Shown here: positions 35,644-43,725 of the stretch, piece by piece
How positions within the stretch are numbered: position 1 is the first letter of the stretch
Layout of the letters: every line of letters starts with the position of its first letter
Origin: Ophiobolus disseminans
Taxonomy: Eukaryota > Ascomycota > Dothideomycetes > Pleosporales > Phaeosphaeriaceae
Direction of reading: 5' to 3'
DNA: 64,000 nucleotides
NCBI GenBank assembly: GCA_010093685.1
Contig: MU006225.1
Coordinates: forward strand, 68,507-132,506
Program-made: the position numbers and the translations under genes
Notes under the pieces: generated by a model
Database searches by the model: none
Seen by the model: the letters and a program-made list of their open reading frames with translations, nothing else
Told to the model about the DNA's origin: nothing

Positions 35644-36057
35644 CTAGAAATGAGTGTACTTGACCAACACTCTAGGCTCACCACTTCCAGTACAGTTCCT
35701 CTCCGCTTTACATATCGCTTCCACTTCACACTCCTCCTTGCCCTCGCACCACGCCTTCGATCTGCAGTCCGTCGACCGGCCGTCAATGTCTGGCCAACAT
35801 ATGGTGTTTTTCTCCCGACCACCTTCTACTTGACTGTATGTCTTGTTTGTCAGACACGGCCAGTTACCTACACATTAAAAATGCTGCCTACATATTAGAT
35901 GGGAAAAGCCGGTGATGCTAGGGCGTACCGAGTTTCCTTCACACCAGGCCCTAGGTTTGGTTTCGGCTGTGCAATTCCTGTTGCCCCATGGGCATCCAAG
36001 CAGCAACACGCTCATTGTAGGAATTGCGCAAAGTATGATGGTGATAATGATACGCAT
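35644..36057 (-). CDS. Small secreted cysteine-rich protein SSP-B (array unit 2)
   Basis: The model is exon 1 35943-36057 and exon 2 35644-35867, 112 residues. The N-terminus is a strong signal peptide (MRIIITIILCAIPTMSVLLLG), followed by CPWGNRNC and a C-terminal half whose Cys pattern is C-x5-C-x5-C-x5-C-x5-C starting at DCRSKAWCEG. Exon 2 is 224 bp, the same length as in SSP-D, and both exons open with WPCL. The donor (GTGAAG at 35942) is chosen because it alone reaches the conserved WPCL frame; a more typical GTACGC at 35928 would need an acceptor that drops this segment. Ten Cys are predicted in the mature protein. No known domain. Confidence 0.65.
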
Positions 36058-36423
36058 TCTGCGGGATTCGGCGCTTGTTGTGTTCAAGATTGGGTGTTAG
36101 GAAGCTTTTGGCGTTGTGGGCTTAGGGAGGTCATTTATGTTAGGAGTGTTGAACAGTCATAGCTGGTAGAGTCGATTGGAATTATCACGTCGAAAACCAC
36201 GGTTGTTGTGCTTTGGGTGAGTATGTTGGTGGAGTCAGTCAGCTGCGACCGTGCTGCGTGCGTCACTTCCCGCTACTCAATCCGTGCGTCATCCTCGGTG
36301 ACCATGACATCTCAGACATGCAACACACCACAATCATTTAGTATTGAGGGGCCATATTCACTGAAATGGTGAAGAAGTATTGCAAATGGGGTCGATCTTT
36401 TTTAGTGCTAAAAGCATGGCTTG
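36058..36423. other. Spacer between array units, 366 bp
   Basis: Upstream region of SSP-B and 3' flank of SSP-E. No ORF with a signal peptide. AT-rich toward 36340-36420. Confidence 0.4.
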
Positions 36424-36845
36424 CTAAATTCCAGTGCACGTGTGCGGCTTCCAGTTATAATCGTGAACATTACACGACGTTTCCTTCATGCATTCCTCTT
36501 GCTTCTCATCCTTGCAGATTTTCTTTTCCTCGCACCGATTTTTCTTGAAGTATTGCGTTTCCATATGTGCCATGTCCCACTCATTGCATTGCGTGCCATT
36601 TGCCGCGCAACTCACATGTTCATAACACTCGCCAAAACGGCAGATGAATACCTTATCATATGTCAGTACGTCTTTACTACTTGCATTACATGCCCAGTGC
36701 TTGCGATTTTCTTATCAAGAGTACAGTCTGCGCCTATAGCGCCGTTAGGGCATGCTGTACAGCCGTCTCGTTCGAGGATTTGCGCATTGACGAGCATAAT
36801 CGCTGCGACGAGAAAGATTGAAATGATTGATTGATATAGCATCAT
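36424..36845 (-). CDS. Small secreted cysteine-rich protein SSP-E (array unit 3)
   Basis: Exon 1 36690-36845 and exon 2 36424-36651 give 127 residues. The signal peptide is MMLYQSIISIFLVAAIMLVNA (ATG at 36845; a second ATG follows at once). Mature Cys begin with GCTACPNGAIGADC, comparable to GCLYGPC in SSP-C. The intron would be only 38 bp (GTAATG...TACTGACA...TAAG), short for this genome but with a good branch site, and it is needed to join the two Cys-rich frames. There are twelve Cys outside the signal peptide. The C-terminal half is very Lys/Glu-rich (KKNRCEEKKICKDEKQEEC). It lacks the AWC/DWC motif of its neighbours, so membership rests on position, exon layout and Cys spacing. Confidence 0.62.
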
Positions 36846-37102
36846 GCGAAGGAATAGATTCTATAGTGCATACGACTTAAGTCAGCGAAGGGACTCCGCT
36901 ATCGGCGGAATATTTACATTATTCGGTCGCAATCAGTCATGCTGCTGCTGCTGCTAGGTCTATTCCAGCCCGATCCGATCACACGAATTGAGAAATGGTC
37001 AGAGTCAAATTGCGGGATATACCCATGCTCCAGGCTGCTATAACGTCCCCGAACATGCACTCGTGCGAAAGATCATAATTACACCATGACACTTCAGATC
37101 TC
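36846..37102. other. Spacer with a (CTG)5 run
   Basis: Upstream of SSP-E. A short perfect run of CTG triplets lies at about 36941-36955. Nothing else seen. Confidence 0.35.
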
Positions 37103-37429
37103 TCACCCTCTCCAGCACATCCTCTCCTCCCTACACTTCCCAATATCCGTACCTTCTTTTTCTTCCTTCCAAGCACACCAGTCCCTTGCAGAGCATTTTG
37201 CATCACCCTGGCTTTTGTCATTGCAAACACACTCGCTACCTCCACAGGGTATTTCTGTTCGGCACGTATTCCTTCCTGATTTGCATCGCATAGCCTATTA
37301 GTGCATTAGTGTTGCACGAAAAGAATCTGGGCCGATGATAGTGGTACGTACTACTTCGTTTACGCAATGATTCTCTTCTGTTATGCATGGACCATAAAGA
37401 CATCCGATAGAACTATGTACCATGACCAT
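37103..37429 (-). CDS. Small cysteine-rich protein SSP-C (array unit 4), probably with a broken signal peptide
   Basis: Exon 1 37352-37429 and exon 2 37103-37294 (57-bp intron, phase 0, GTACGT...ACTAAT...TAG) give 89 residues with 12 Cys. Exon 2 ends with the family motif GDAKCSARDWC, nearly the same as GDSKCSAKDWC in SSP-D. The open frame starting at the ATG at 37429 (MVMVHSSIGC) has no proper signal peptide. A better-placed ATG at 37463, 80 bp from the TATA box as in SSP-D, begins a hydrophobic stretch but in a different frame. The offset can be placed at the A-run at 37449-37452 (minus strand). This may be a decayed copy, an extra splice or a base-call error. Confidence 0.55.
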
Positions 37430-37542
37430 GGTAGTGAGCAAGTAGGTATTTTAATGAAATCATAATAGGTGTTCGAATTGTAAAAGTAGAGCAGCAGCCT
37501 TGATTGATGATGCTTACTTTAGGTGATAAGAAGAGGGTGTCC

Positions 37543-37550
37543 TTTATACA
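37543..37550 (-). promoter_or_regulatory. TATA-like box of SSP-C
   Basis: Minus strand reads TGTATAAA, about 80 bp upstream of the ATG at 37463 and 114 bp from the ATG at 37429. It lies just downstream of a block repeated at SSP-D. Confidence 0.5.
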
Positions 37551-37562
37551 ACGTGTTCGTGT

Positions 37563-37618
37563 CACTAAGAGTCAGTAGGGACAGTATAGGAGTCAGATCT
37601 CTCGCAATTTCAGTAATG
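37563..37618 (-). repeat. Promoter repeat, copy 1 (upstream of SSP-C)
   Basis: A ~55-bp block starting CACTAAGAGTCAGT on the plus strand and containing CAGATCTCTCGCA. It recurs with the same length and roughly 80% identity at 38152-38207. In both cases it sits 12-22 bp upstream of the TATA-like box. It may be a shared upstream activating region or simply the trace of duplication. Confidence 0.75.
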
Positions 37619-37644
37619 GTCAGTGACTTCAGAGTTGATTACTT

Positions 37645-38046
37645 CTAAGAGCTCAGCAGCTTGTGACTACACTTCAAAAGCTCGACGCAAGTTGCACGCT
37701 TCTCTTCTCCGTAGCACTGCAGTTTATATAGGACGGGGTTGGCATCACAAGCACACCAATCCTTTGCCGAGCATTTTGAATCACCCTTATCTGGACCATC
37801 CTGGATTACAATGTGGCACGTATGAGGATCACCTGCGCAATCTGATACTGACAAGCACGGCCATCTTTCTGGTTCGCATAGTATAGCACAAACACGCGTT
37901 AACACTAAAAAGGAGTACTCCAACTAATGTACTTCCTACTTCACCGTTGCACCGTGATTCGGTGTCGTGCATGGACCATGTGCGCAAGTAGGGGAAGTGG
38001 TGATAACAGGCACAAGAAGTACTACTATAAGAAGTATAGATTGCAT
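37645..38046 (-). CDS. Small secreted cysteine-rich protein SSP-D (array unit 5)
   Basis: Exon 1 37953-38046 and exon 2 37645-37868 give 105 residues. The signal peptide is MQSILLIVVLLVPVITTSPT, then CAHGPCTTPNH. Exon 2 opens WPCLSVSDC and carries GDPHTC, GDSKCSAKDWCAC and a final ATCVELLKC. Exon 2 is 224 bp, equal to SSP-B. The donor used (GTGCAA at 37952) is weak. It was chosen because phase 1 is required to enter the WPCL frame; the frame otherwise stops at the TAG of AAGTAG, near the position homologous to the SSP-C donor. Around ten Cys in the mature protein. No recognised family. Confidence 0.65.
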
Positions 38047-38122
38047 AATTACTGTCCCTGTTGTTGGATTAGGGCGACGTGAAGCTTTGGTAGTGAGTTA
38101 AAGTTGAGTGAAGAGGAGAGTC

Positions 38123-38130
38123 TTTATATA
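38123..38130 (-). promoter_or_regulatory. TATA box of SSP-D
   Basis: Minus strand reads TATATAAA, about 78 bp upstream of the SSP-D ATG and in the same place relative to the repeat block as at SSP-C. Confidence 0.6.
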
Positions 38131-38151
38131 AGATGTCCCCGCTAGGGCCGC

Positions 38152-38207
38152 CACTAAGAGTCAGTGGAGACAACAAAGGAATCAGATCTCTCGCAGCATC
38201 AGTGTGA
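38152..38207 (-). repeat. Promoter repeat, copy 2 (upstream of SSP-D)
   Basis: Second copy of the block at 37563-37618, 589 bp away in the same orientation. It shares CACTAAGAGTCAGT and TCAGATCTCTCGCA. Confidence 0.75.
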
Positions 38208-38648
38208 GTAATACATCATGGAGTCACAGCCTTCGTACATAGTGAGGTGGGTGTAGGGTATCAAAATGGTGTTCTTTCAAACTCGTAAGATGTAAAAGTG
38301 TGGGCAGTATGGTATGCAAGTAAAGTATAGTGAATTAGGACAGATATATAGCATCAAATGGATCGATTTAATCAAGATTCAACAAGCGACCGATATAGCC
38401 ATGAGTATGAGGAGAGTCAAGGAAGCAGTCACTGAGGGTGTCACGATAGAGTCAGAAGTAAGTCAAGAATTTGAGGTTTCTGGATTCACTATGGTCACAT
38501 CATCAATGATTAAAACTAAGTCGCAACTATACACGACCTTCTTCAACATCTCTCCAACCATCTTAACATGCTGCGTACTTTCAGCTCGTGACATCCGTCC
38601 ACTATTTCCTCGTGCAATTTGCTCCGCCACGGACCTACTACTGCCAAT
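38208..38648. other. Spacer, 441 bp
   Basis: Upstream of the SSP-D promoter block and 3' flank of SSP-F. A long plus-strand ORF crosses it into the antisense of SSP-F and is rejected as a shadow. Confidence 0.4.
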
Positions 38649-38948
38649 CTACTCCGATTCCGGGCCCTTCCATCCCTCAGGAATCGGATCGTGTTTGCTG
38701 ATGCACTGTGCCTTCCGTTCGTCGCCCATGCCACTCTCGCCAATCGAGACACAGACTGTATCCGTTGCGCAGTTCTTGCGTTTGAGGCATCCGTCGACGC
38801 AGACAGCGATATTGCTGTGGTCTGTGCCACACCATTGTTCTTTGTCGCGACATTTGAGACGGCAGTTGAATGGATTCCACTTGGGCAGGGCGGGGGCAGC
38901 CGTGGTGAGAGTGGCAAGTGTGACCATGATGATGATTGCGAAATGCAT
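38649..38948 (-). CDS. Small secreted cysteine-rich protein SSP-F
   Basis: Intronless, 99 residues from the ATG at 38948. The signal peptide MHFAIIIMVTLATLTTAAPA probably ends near residue 18. The mature part has 8 Cys: C-x3-C-x6-C (RDKEQWC) -x9-C-x3-C-x5-C-x5-C-x15-C. The C-terminus KAQCISKHDPIPEGWKG closely parallels SSP-G (DSKCIKKTDEVPANWW) and, more loosely, SSP-J (DVKCVTW...PPGW). Even Cys number and a clear signal peptide suggest a disulfide-stabilised secreted protein. I recognise no named family. Confidence 0.8.
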   Translation of the reverse strand: MHFAIIIMVTLATLTTAAPALPKWNPFNCRLKCRDKEQWCGTDHSNIAVCVDGCLKRKNCATDTVCVSIGESGMGDERKAQCISKHDPIPEGWKGPESE

Positions 38949-39503
38949 GATTGGTATGTCGGGATGTGTCTGGATCGAATGTAGGTGCTTGGAAGCTGCT
39001 TTAGATGAGGTAAAGTATTCTTGATTTAATATAGTGGCTCTCTAATAAGTCCATTGTATAATCACAAGCTAGAGTATTGTGCAATATTTTATTGTGCTTT
39101 CACAATGTAGTGAGAAACTAGCGTCGATCGCAGTTCGCTATGCCGTAAATCAAAGTAGGAAGTATTCATAATGTTCATGGTGCTCACTACGCAAAGATTG
39201 GATTATTATTGTCTATGAATAGTGCGTTCTATTGTGTCGTATCTTTATCAAAATGAAGTACGGTTGAGTCTCCAGAAATTAGCTCGCGTAATGCCTTGAA
39301 ACTGATATCGAAACTGATATTGTGAAACTTCATTGTACATTGGATCAGTTGTGCGAATATAATATATCATTATGCTATGCCTAACAACATGGTATGCGAC
39401 ACTTCAGTGCCGCCTAATAACATGATACGGGACACTATCGAGACTCAGCTTGCTCAGTGCCGCCAACCACCAACGAGAGAGTCGAACTCTGCCCAGGTGT
39501 CGT
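38949..39503. other. AT-rich spacer, 555 bp
   Basis: Clearly AT-richer than the flanks, without long ORFs. It holds small direct repeats: GAAACTGATAT twice at ~39298-39320, and AACAACATGGTATGCGACAC / AATAACATGATACGGGACAC at ~39384 and ~39416. The SSP-F promoter should be at the left end. Confidence 0.5.
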
Positions 39504-39779
39504 TCACCAATAGTCCCACCAGTTGGCAGGAACTTCGTCTGTCTTCTTGATACATTTTGAATCAAAATACTTATCCCCCCGTTTCCACCCAGTGTAGATG
39601 CATTTTGGCGCTTCCGGGGGGCAACGTTCTTCCTGAATGGTCCCATCTTTGCACATCAATCGCGTTTCGAAGTCGGTCTTACACCAGGCCATTTCTTTGC
39701 GACACGGTCGGCCCACGAACTCCCAAGCGGAGACGTTCATGGCGAGAGCGACGGTCAAGACGATGGTCGTGAACTGCAT
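39504..39779 (-). CDS. Small secreted cysteine-rich protein SSP-G
   Basis: Intronless, 91 residues from the ATG at 39779. The signal peptide MQFTTIVLTVALAMNVSA is followed by a mature protein with 6 Cys: C-x6-C (RKEMAWC) -x9-C-x9-C-x6-C-x15-C. The last segment (FDSKCIKKTDEVPANWWDYW) matches the end of SSP-F in spacing and in the P-x2-W element. The WC-x9-C step is the same as in SSP-F. It fits a small apoplastic effector or antimicrobial-like scaffold, but that is inference. Confidence 0.82.
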   Translation of the reverse strand: MQFTTIVLTVALAMNVSAWEFVGRPCRKEMAWCKTDFETRLMCKDGTIQEERCPPEAPKCIYTGWKRGDKYFDSKCIKKTDEVPANWWDYW

Positions 39780-40311
39780 TACTGCTGAGATGTTTGCTGA
39801 AGAGGATTGGTAGTTGTGGTGTTGTTGTTGATGTTGGTAGAAAAAAAACTACTGGGGAGGATTTACTGAAATATGTAGGGGCGATAGTGATTGGTATTGT
39901 GCAAGTAGAATGAAAATACCTATGGAAAGTGACAATGAAGTGATTGGTACATTGTGAAGACACTACCTAGGTGTTCCCTGTGTTCACTCTCAAAACGTGA
40001 TGGTTCTCCCTGATTGTTCGACGACAATGGAATTGACAAAATACATATTGATAGCCAAAACGTCAGCTACTTAGCATACACACCAGAAGAGTTCACGTCG
40101 TTGGATGTGCTATATTTGCTGCCGGTGGTCGCGGTGATCTAGGTTTCGTCGCTGCACATTCGTTTCTCCACATTAAAGGATAAGCAACAACCCTTAATCA
40201 GAGAGGTTTCATTCCATTAATACGCACTCTTTTCTCCATTACCAAGTAGCAAAAGCGTAACAGGCCCCGGTTTCTGTCCTTCCGCACAAGCGGTGCTCGC
40301 CTCGTAGAGTT
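39780..40311. other. Spacer, 532 bp
   Basis: Upstream region of SSP-G and 3' flank of SSP-H. No ORF with a signal peptide or Cys motif seen. Confidence 0.4.
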
Positions 40312-40780
40312 CTATTTGGGCCTGCAATACCCTGCTGTGCCTAGTTGGCACTTCTCATTCTCCTTGCAATGAACCTCTCGGATACAGTTGTCGGGTCCGC
40401 ATTCTACAGCCTGTAAGATATCAACTTTACTGTTACTTATCTTGTCAGTATCTATACCTACTCAGGAGTAGCGTGTTTCATCACTGCTTATGTAACAGGA
40501 GGGTATATATTCGCTCTCTTCGATAGACTCTATCATTCAACCAACTTCTTCCTCCATATCCTCTTACTTGTTCACATATCCCAATAACGTAACAGAACAA
40601 TCCTACCATGCGATCATCAAGCGAACAACGGACGTTAGTTCCTCCGGTTGTTCCTTGTGAATCTTTGTTGAAAGCACACGCTTTGCGGCCATTTGGACTT
40701 GTGTGACGTTGATGTTTGCCCTTAGCGAAGACGACAGTAGTGACCGCCATAACGGCGAAAATGGTGAACCAGATCTGCAT
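40312..40780 (-). CDS. Small secreted cysteine-rich protein SSP-H
   Basis: Exon 1 40568-40780 and exon 2 40312-40410 give 103 residues. The signal peptide is MQIWFTIFAVMAVTTVVFA. The donor GTAAGA at 40567 is strong and the acceptor CTTACAG at 40411 closes a 157-bp intron, long for this window. Exon 2 encodes 32 residues with five Cys (AVECGPDNCIREVHCKENEKCQ... to GYC). Without splicing the frame would read a hydrophilic tail devoid of Cys. There are nine Cys in total, an odd number, so one may be free or the model may miss part. The basic, Gly-rich N-terminal segment (KGKHQRHTSPNGRK) may be a propeptide. Confidence 0.7.
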
Positions 40781-41429
40781 GACAGAGTTCTTGGTGGATG
40801 TATCGGTAGGTAGTTTAGTGATGGCTTTTGTGAAGTATATCAGTTCAAGCTCCGGCGCAATCTTCGTTGCGAGGTAACTTACATGGAGAGTTTGTGTAAA
40901 AGTTCACAGTCCGAGTTAATGGTAGGTCGAAGTCTGAAGGATAGGACTTGTGGAAAAAGGGCTCTTTATATATGCTGACGCGTGTGGCTGTTGGTGCGAT
41001 TTACGAACGTCCTGGAATGTGACAGGACGCTTGATTCACACCCTGCAGTAACGTTTGGCGTGCGGGTTATGGTTTTGTTCGCCATTGCCTGTGGCGTGAA
41101 GTTGCAAGCAAACATGCACGTGACCATATTCGCTGTTTGGTGTAATCTGGTCGCTCGTTCGAAAAACCGTCGTTGGCTTAGTTGGACATGTCCTAGCAAT
41201 TGTGAGATGCAAGTTGGTGAATTACTGTGCTATATCAGCCGCGGGGTTGCGCGATCTAAGGCATGGACTAGAATGAGGAAAGGAGCAGCAGATGCCTAGG
41301 CGCGTACTGCCTTTTGGCGGCTTCAAAATGGAAAGAGCCCTCGTCGCAAGAAATTCAATCGCGATCCAGATAGCTTCACGACATCTACTCATAATTACGT
41401 TTCTCAACACCATCACATGTGCATGGCCT
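40781..41429. other. Spacer with SSP-H promoter, 649 bp
   Basis: Contains the SSP-H promoter, including a TATA box. ORFs on both strands at 40966-41299 lack a signal peptide or splice support. Confidence 0.4.
40965..40973 (-). promoter_or_regulatory. TATA box candidate of SSP-H
   Basis: Minus strand reads ATATATAAA about 185 bp upstream of the SSP-H ATG. Several SSP genes have similar boxes. Confidence 0.45.
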
Positions 41430-41588
41430 TCAGGTCATGTTTTCGCTTTCAGAAGGCTCACAAGGTCCGAGACCTGGGCACTCGACGGCGCAATTGCTGC
41501 ATAAAACTGGCATGCACGGCGCCCTCGGGTTTGGCAAGACTTCAGGGCAGCTGCTGCTCAATCTCACATAATTGCACTTGTTAGACAT
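41430..41588 (-). CDS. Very short cysteine-rich ORF (52 residues), possible exon or peptide gene
   Basis: From the ATG at 41588 a 53-codon frame ends at TGA (41430-41432). It has 7 Cys, with PCMPVLCSNCAVEC and GPC in close succession, far denser than expected by chance. It sits in the middle of the secreted cysteine-rich island on the same strand. It has no signal peptide, and I could not find an upstream signal exon with a good donor. It could be the last exon of a gene whose first exon I missed, a remnant, or a chance ORF. Confidence 0.28.
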   Translation of the reverse strand: MSNKCNYVRLSSSCPEVLPNPRAPCMPVLCSNCAVECPGLGPCEPSESENMT

Positions 41589-41852
41589 CTTCACAAAGTC
41601 CCGAGCGAGCGCACGGCGAGGATTTCAACGATCCTGCGTATCGCTTCACGTGTAGCTCATCACTCATTCAACAGAAGAAAGTCAAATCTGAATCTCAATT
41701 CCTTTGATTGTACGCAAACTTCTGCTTCTTTTTGGCGAGTTCAGATCTCAAGCCGCGTTGTCACTCCGGTTCCCATGTGAGTAAGTGCCACGAAAGGGAA
41801 CGCACCTCATCTGCAGTCTTCAAGGCGACCAGGCGTGACAGTGATGGTCCGA

Positions 41853-42222
41853 TCACAACTCCTCCTCCGGGTCCGTCGGGTCTACACACTTTGCGCCACC
41901 TGTCGGGATGGTCATGCAGCTCCAGTTCCCTGGGCATGTGTGGCTGGCCCAGCAATGGTCAGAGCGGCAATACCTCAGCTGTGGAGGTCAGATCGAGGCC
42001 AAAATGATCATTTGATTGGAAGTTCTTACTTCTTTGGGCCCAATACACATTGCACCCAGAGATGTGTTGGTGTCACACGTATTGTCTTTATCTCCCTTGC
42101 ATTTGTCCTTCTTGGCGGAAGCGATGGCGGCAATGGCTATGTTTGGGATTAGTGGGTGACGATGACTTAGAATATAAGTTGAAATTACCCGTGATGGCCA
42201 GGATGGTGGAGATCAACCTCAT
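41853..42222 (-). CDS. Small secreted cysteine-rich protein SSP-I (three exons)
   Basis: Exons 42189-42222, 42030-42136 and 41853-41978, introns 52 and 51 bp, give 88 residues. No exon exceeds 126 bp, so a plain ORF scan misses the gene. The signal peptide MRLISTILAITAIAAIASA spans the first splice. Cys pattern: C-x7-C-x9-C-x8-C-x4-C-x5-C-x5-C-x9-C, eight in all. The YC-x4-C step (YCRSDHC)  equals that of SSP-J (YCRPGGC), and the end GAKCVDPTD parallels the xxKC end of SSP-F, G and J. Both introns have consensus GTAATT/GTAAGA donors. Confidence 0.82.
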
Positions 42223-43302
42223 GTTTAAGGCAGAAGTTATTGGAGCCCGGGGGTCGGTGAACGCAACTTGACGAGGGCACTTCACACAACATATATAATC
42301 ATCGAATTTCGTCACTATCTACTTTGTGGCTAGTCTTGTCCCTAGTTGAGCCTTGTGGGTTTGTCTTCATGACTAAAATCCACGGGTGCACCAGTGCGAA
42401 TGAACGTTCTCTGGGTCACTTAAGGTTGATATAGATGCCGGATCGTATACTTAGTCTTCCCGAATATGCATTGTTAGACCTGAGCTTCGAGTCTTGTGAG
42501 CCTGATTGCGCCGGAATTATTGAAATTATAGTATAGTTGAGCTTGATATTGTGCAAGTTCCAGATAGCTCGCAGCTAAAGCGCATATCCAGGCCCGGGGT
42601 CTCAAAGTCGCACCGTCACACGGAGTAATGGATTCAATCAAAGCTGATTCCATTTTCTGTCGGCAGCCAACGCGGACGCTTTATGCAAATATTGGGGCAT
42701 AAAAATGCACTATTACGCGAACCGTCTACCTAGGTAGCTGTCTGTTCACGGTCCTTCAAGCGGGTGAGCATCAAAGCGCCTGACCCGAAGCCCCGCACCC
42801 ACATTTGGTAGCTTCCCCACGCCCTCAGACCAAACACCATTCTCCATTCCAGCGCTTTCTATTGGCCATATAGGCACCAAATGCGGTGGAGCCTGCCGAT
42901 GCAAGCTTCTCCGTTGAAACTTAGGCATCTCCATCATAATACATTTAGCTCAACCAATCGAGCTGCAACTAACCTCAACCGACTTCCCACCAGCACCTGG
43001 GCACCTACTCCCTCCAGCTGCACCCTTTCACACCCAGCTCGCATTCCTGGATGGTTGAGGAAGAGATGGACGATAGTTTCCTTCCGCTAGGCCATTGCAA
43101 ACCGGTGCTTTCCTCCAATACCCCAACAAGAGACGTATGTGTTCACAACGATGAGGAACACTAGTCGTATCCCGATGATAAAGATGTCACACACAACAGT
43201 GAGAGCGAAAAAGTAAAAGACGAAAACCCCAAACTGTCTGTATCCTATCCTAGCACCTACGCCTCCTACTTCTCCCTAGTCTCCTCGCCCTCCAACACCG
43301 CT
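42223..43302. other. Spacer, 1.08 kb
   Basis: Holds the SSP-I promoter (TATA at 42291-42298) and the 3' flank of SSP-J. ORFs at 42746-43090 on both strands have no signal peptide or recognisable motif. Confidence 0.4.
42291..42298 (-). promoter_or_regulatory. TATA box of SSP-I
   Basis: Minus strand reads TTATATAT, about 70 bp upstream of the SSP-I ATG. Confidence 0.5.
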
Positions 43303-43725
43303 CTAGTCTTCGGACGGATCCCACCCAGGCGGCAGGGCAGGCTTCGGCCTCTTCTTGAACTCCTCGGCCTTCGTCTTCATAATCTCCGTCCTCTCCTCCC
43401 ACGTCACGCACTTGACGTCATCGTAATTGGGACTCATGCCGTGGCACGCCTCGGGGCATTGCAAGTCATGCCTGGTGCACCCGCCTGGTCTGCAGTAGTA
43501 GATATGCGACGACCTGACATTTTTCTGGCCCGACTCGCACCAGTAGTCGCCCTCCATTTCGTAGCCAGAGTCGCCGCATCCGTCGGTCCAGCAAGACAGC
43601 GGGTCGGGGGTTGTGTTATCGTTGGCGTAGGTGAGCTAGGAAGTTAGTGTGTGCGGTGCGAGGGTGATGGGGGGATGTACTGTGATGACGGAGAGGAGAG
43701 CGAGGATGGGGGCTGTGAAGTTCAT
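43303..43725 (-). CDS. Small secreted cysteine-rich protein SSP-J
   Basis: Exon 1 43681-43725 and exon 2 43303-43635 (45-bp intron) give 125 residues. The signal peptide MNFTAPILALLSVITLTYA spans the intron. Eight Cys: C-x4-C-x12-C (GDYWC) -x14-C-x4-C-x6-C-x3-C-x11-C. After the last Cys (DVKCVTW) comes a Lys/Glu helix and then PALPPGWDPSED, so the P-x-W end seen in SSP-F and G is kept but displaced by ~28 residues. It is the most acidic and longest member, and marks the right end of the island. Confidence 0.82.

Noticed and set aside
36941..36955. CTG triplet run
   Set aside because: Only about five units; too short to be notable as a microsatellite.
38314..39024. Plus-strand ORF of 236 codons
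   Set aside because: It is antisense to SSP-F, whose signal peptide, Cys pattern and C-terminus are clearly meaningful. The plus-strand translation has no coherent domain.
39384..39470. Short direct repeats near the SSP-G stop
   Set aside because: About 20 bp each with mismatches and no terminal structure; not enough to call a mobile element. Mentioned in the spacer entry.
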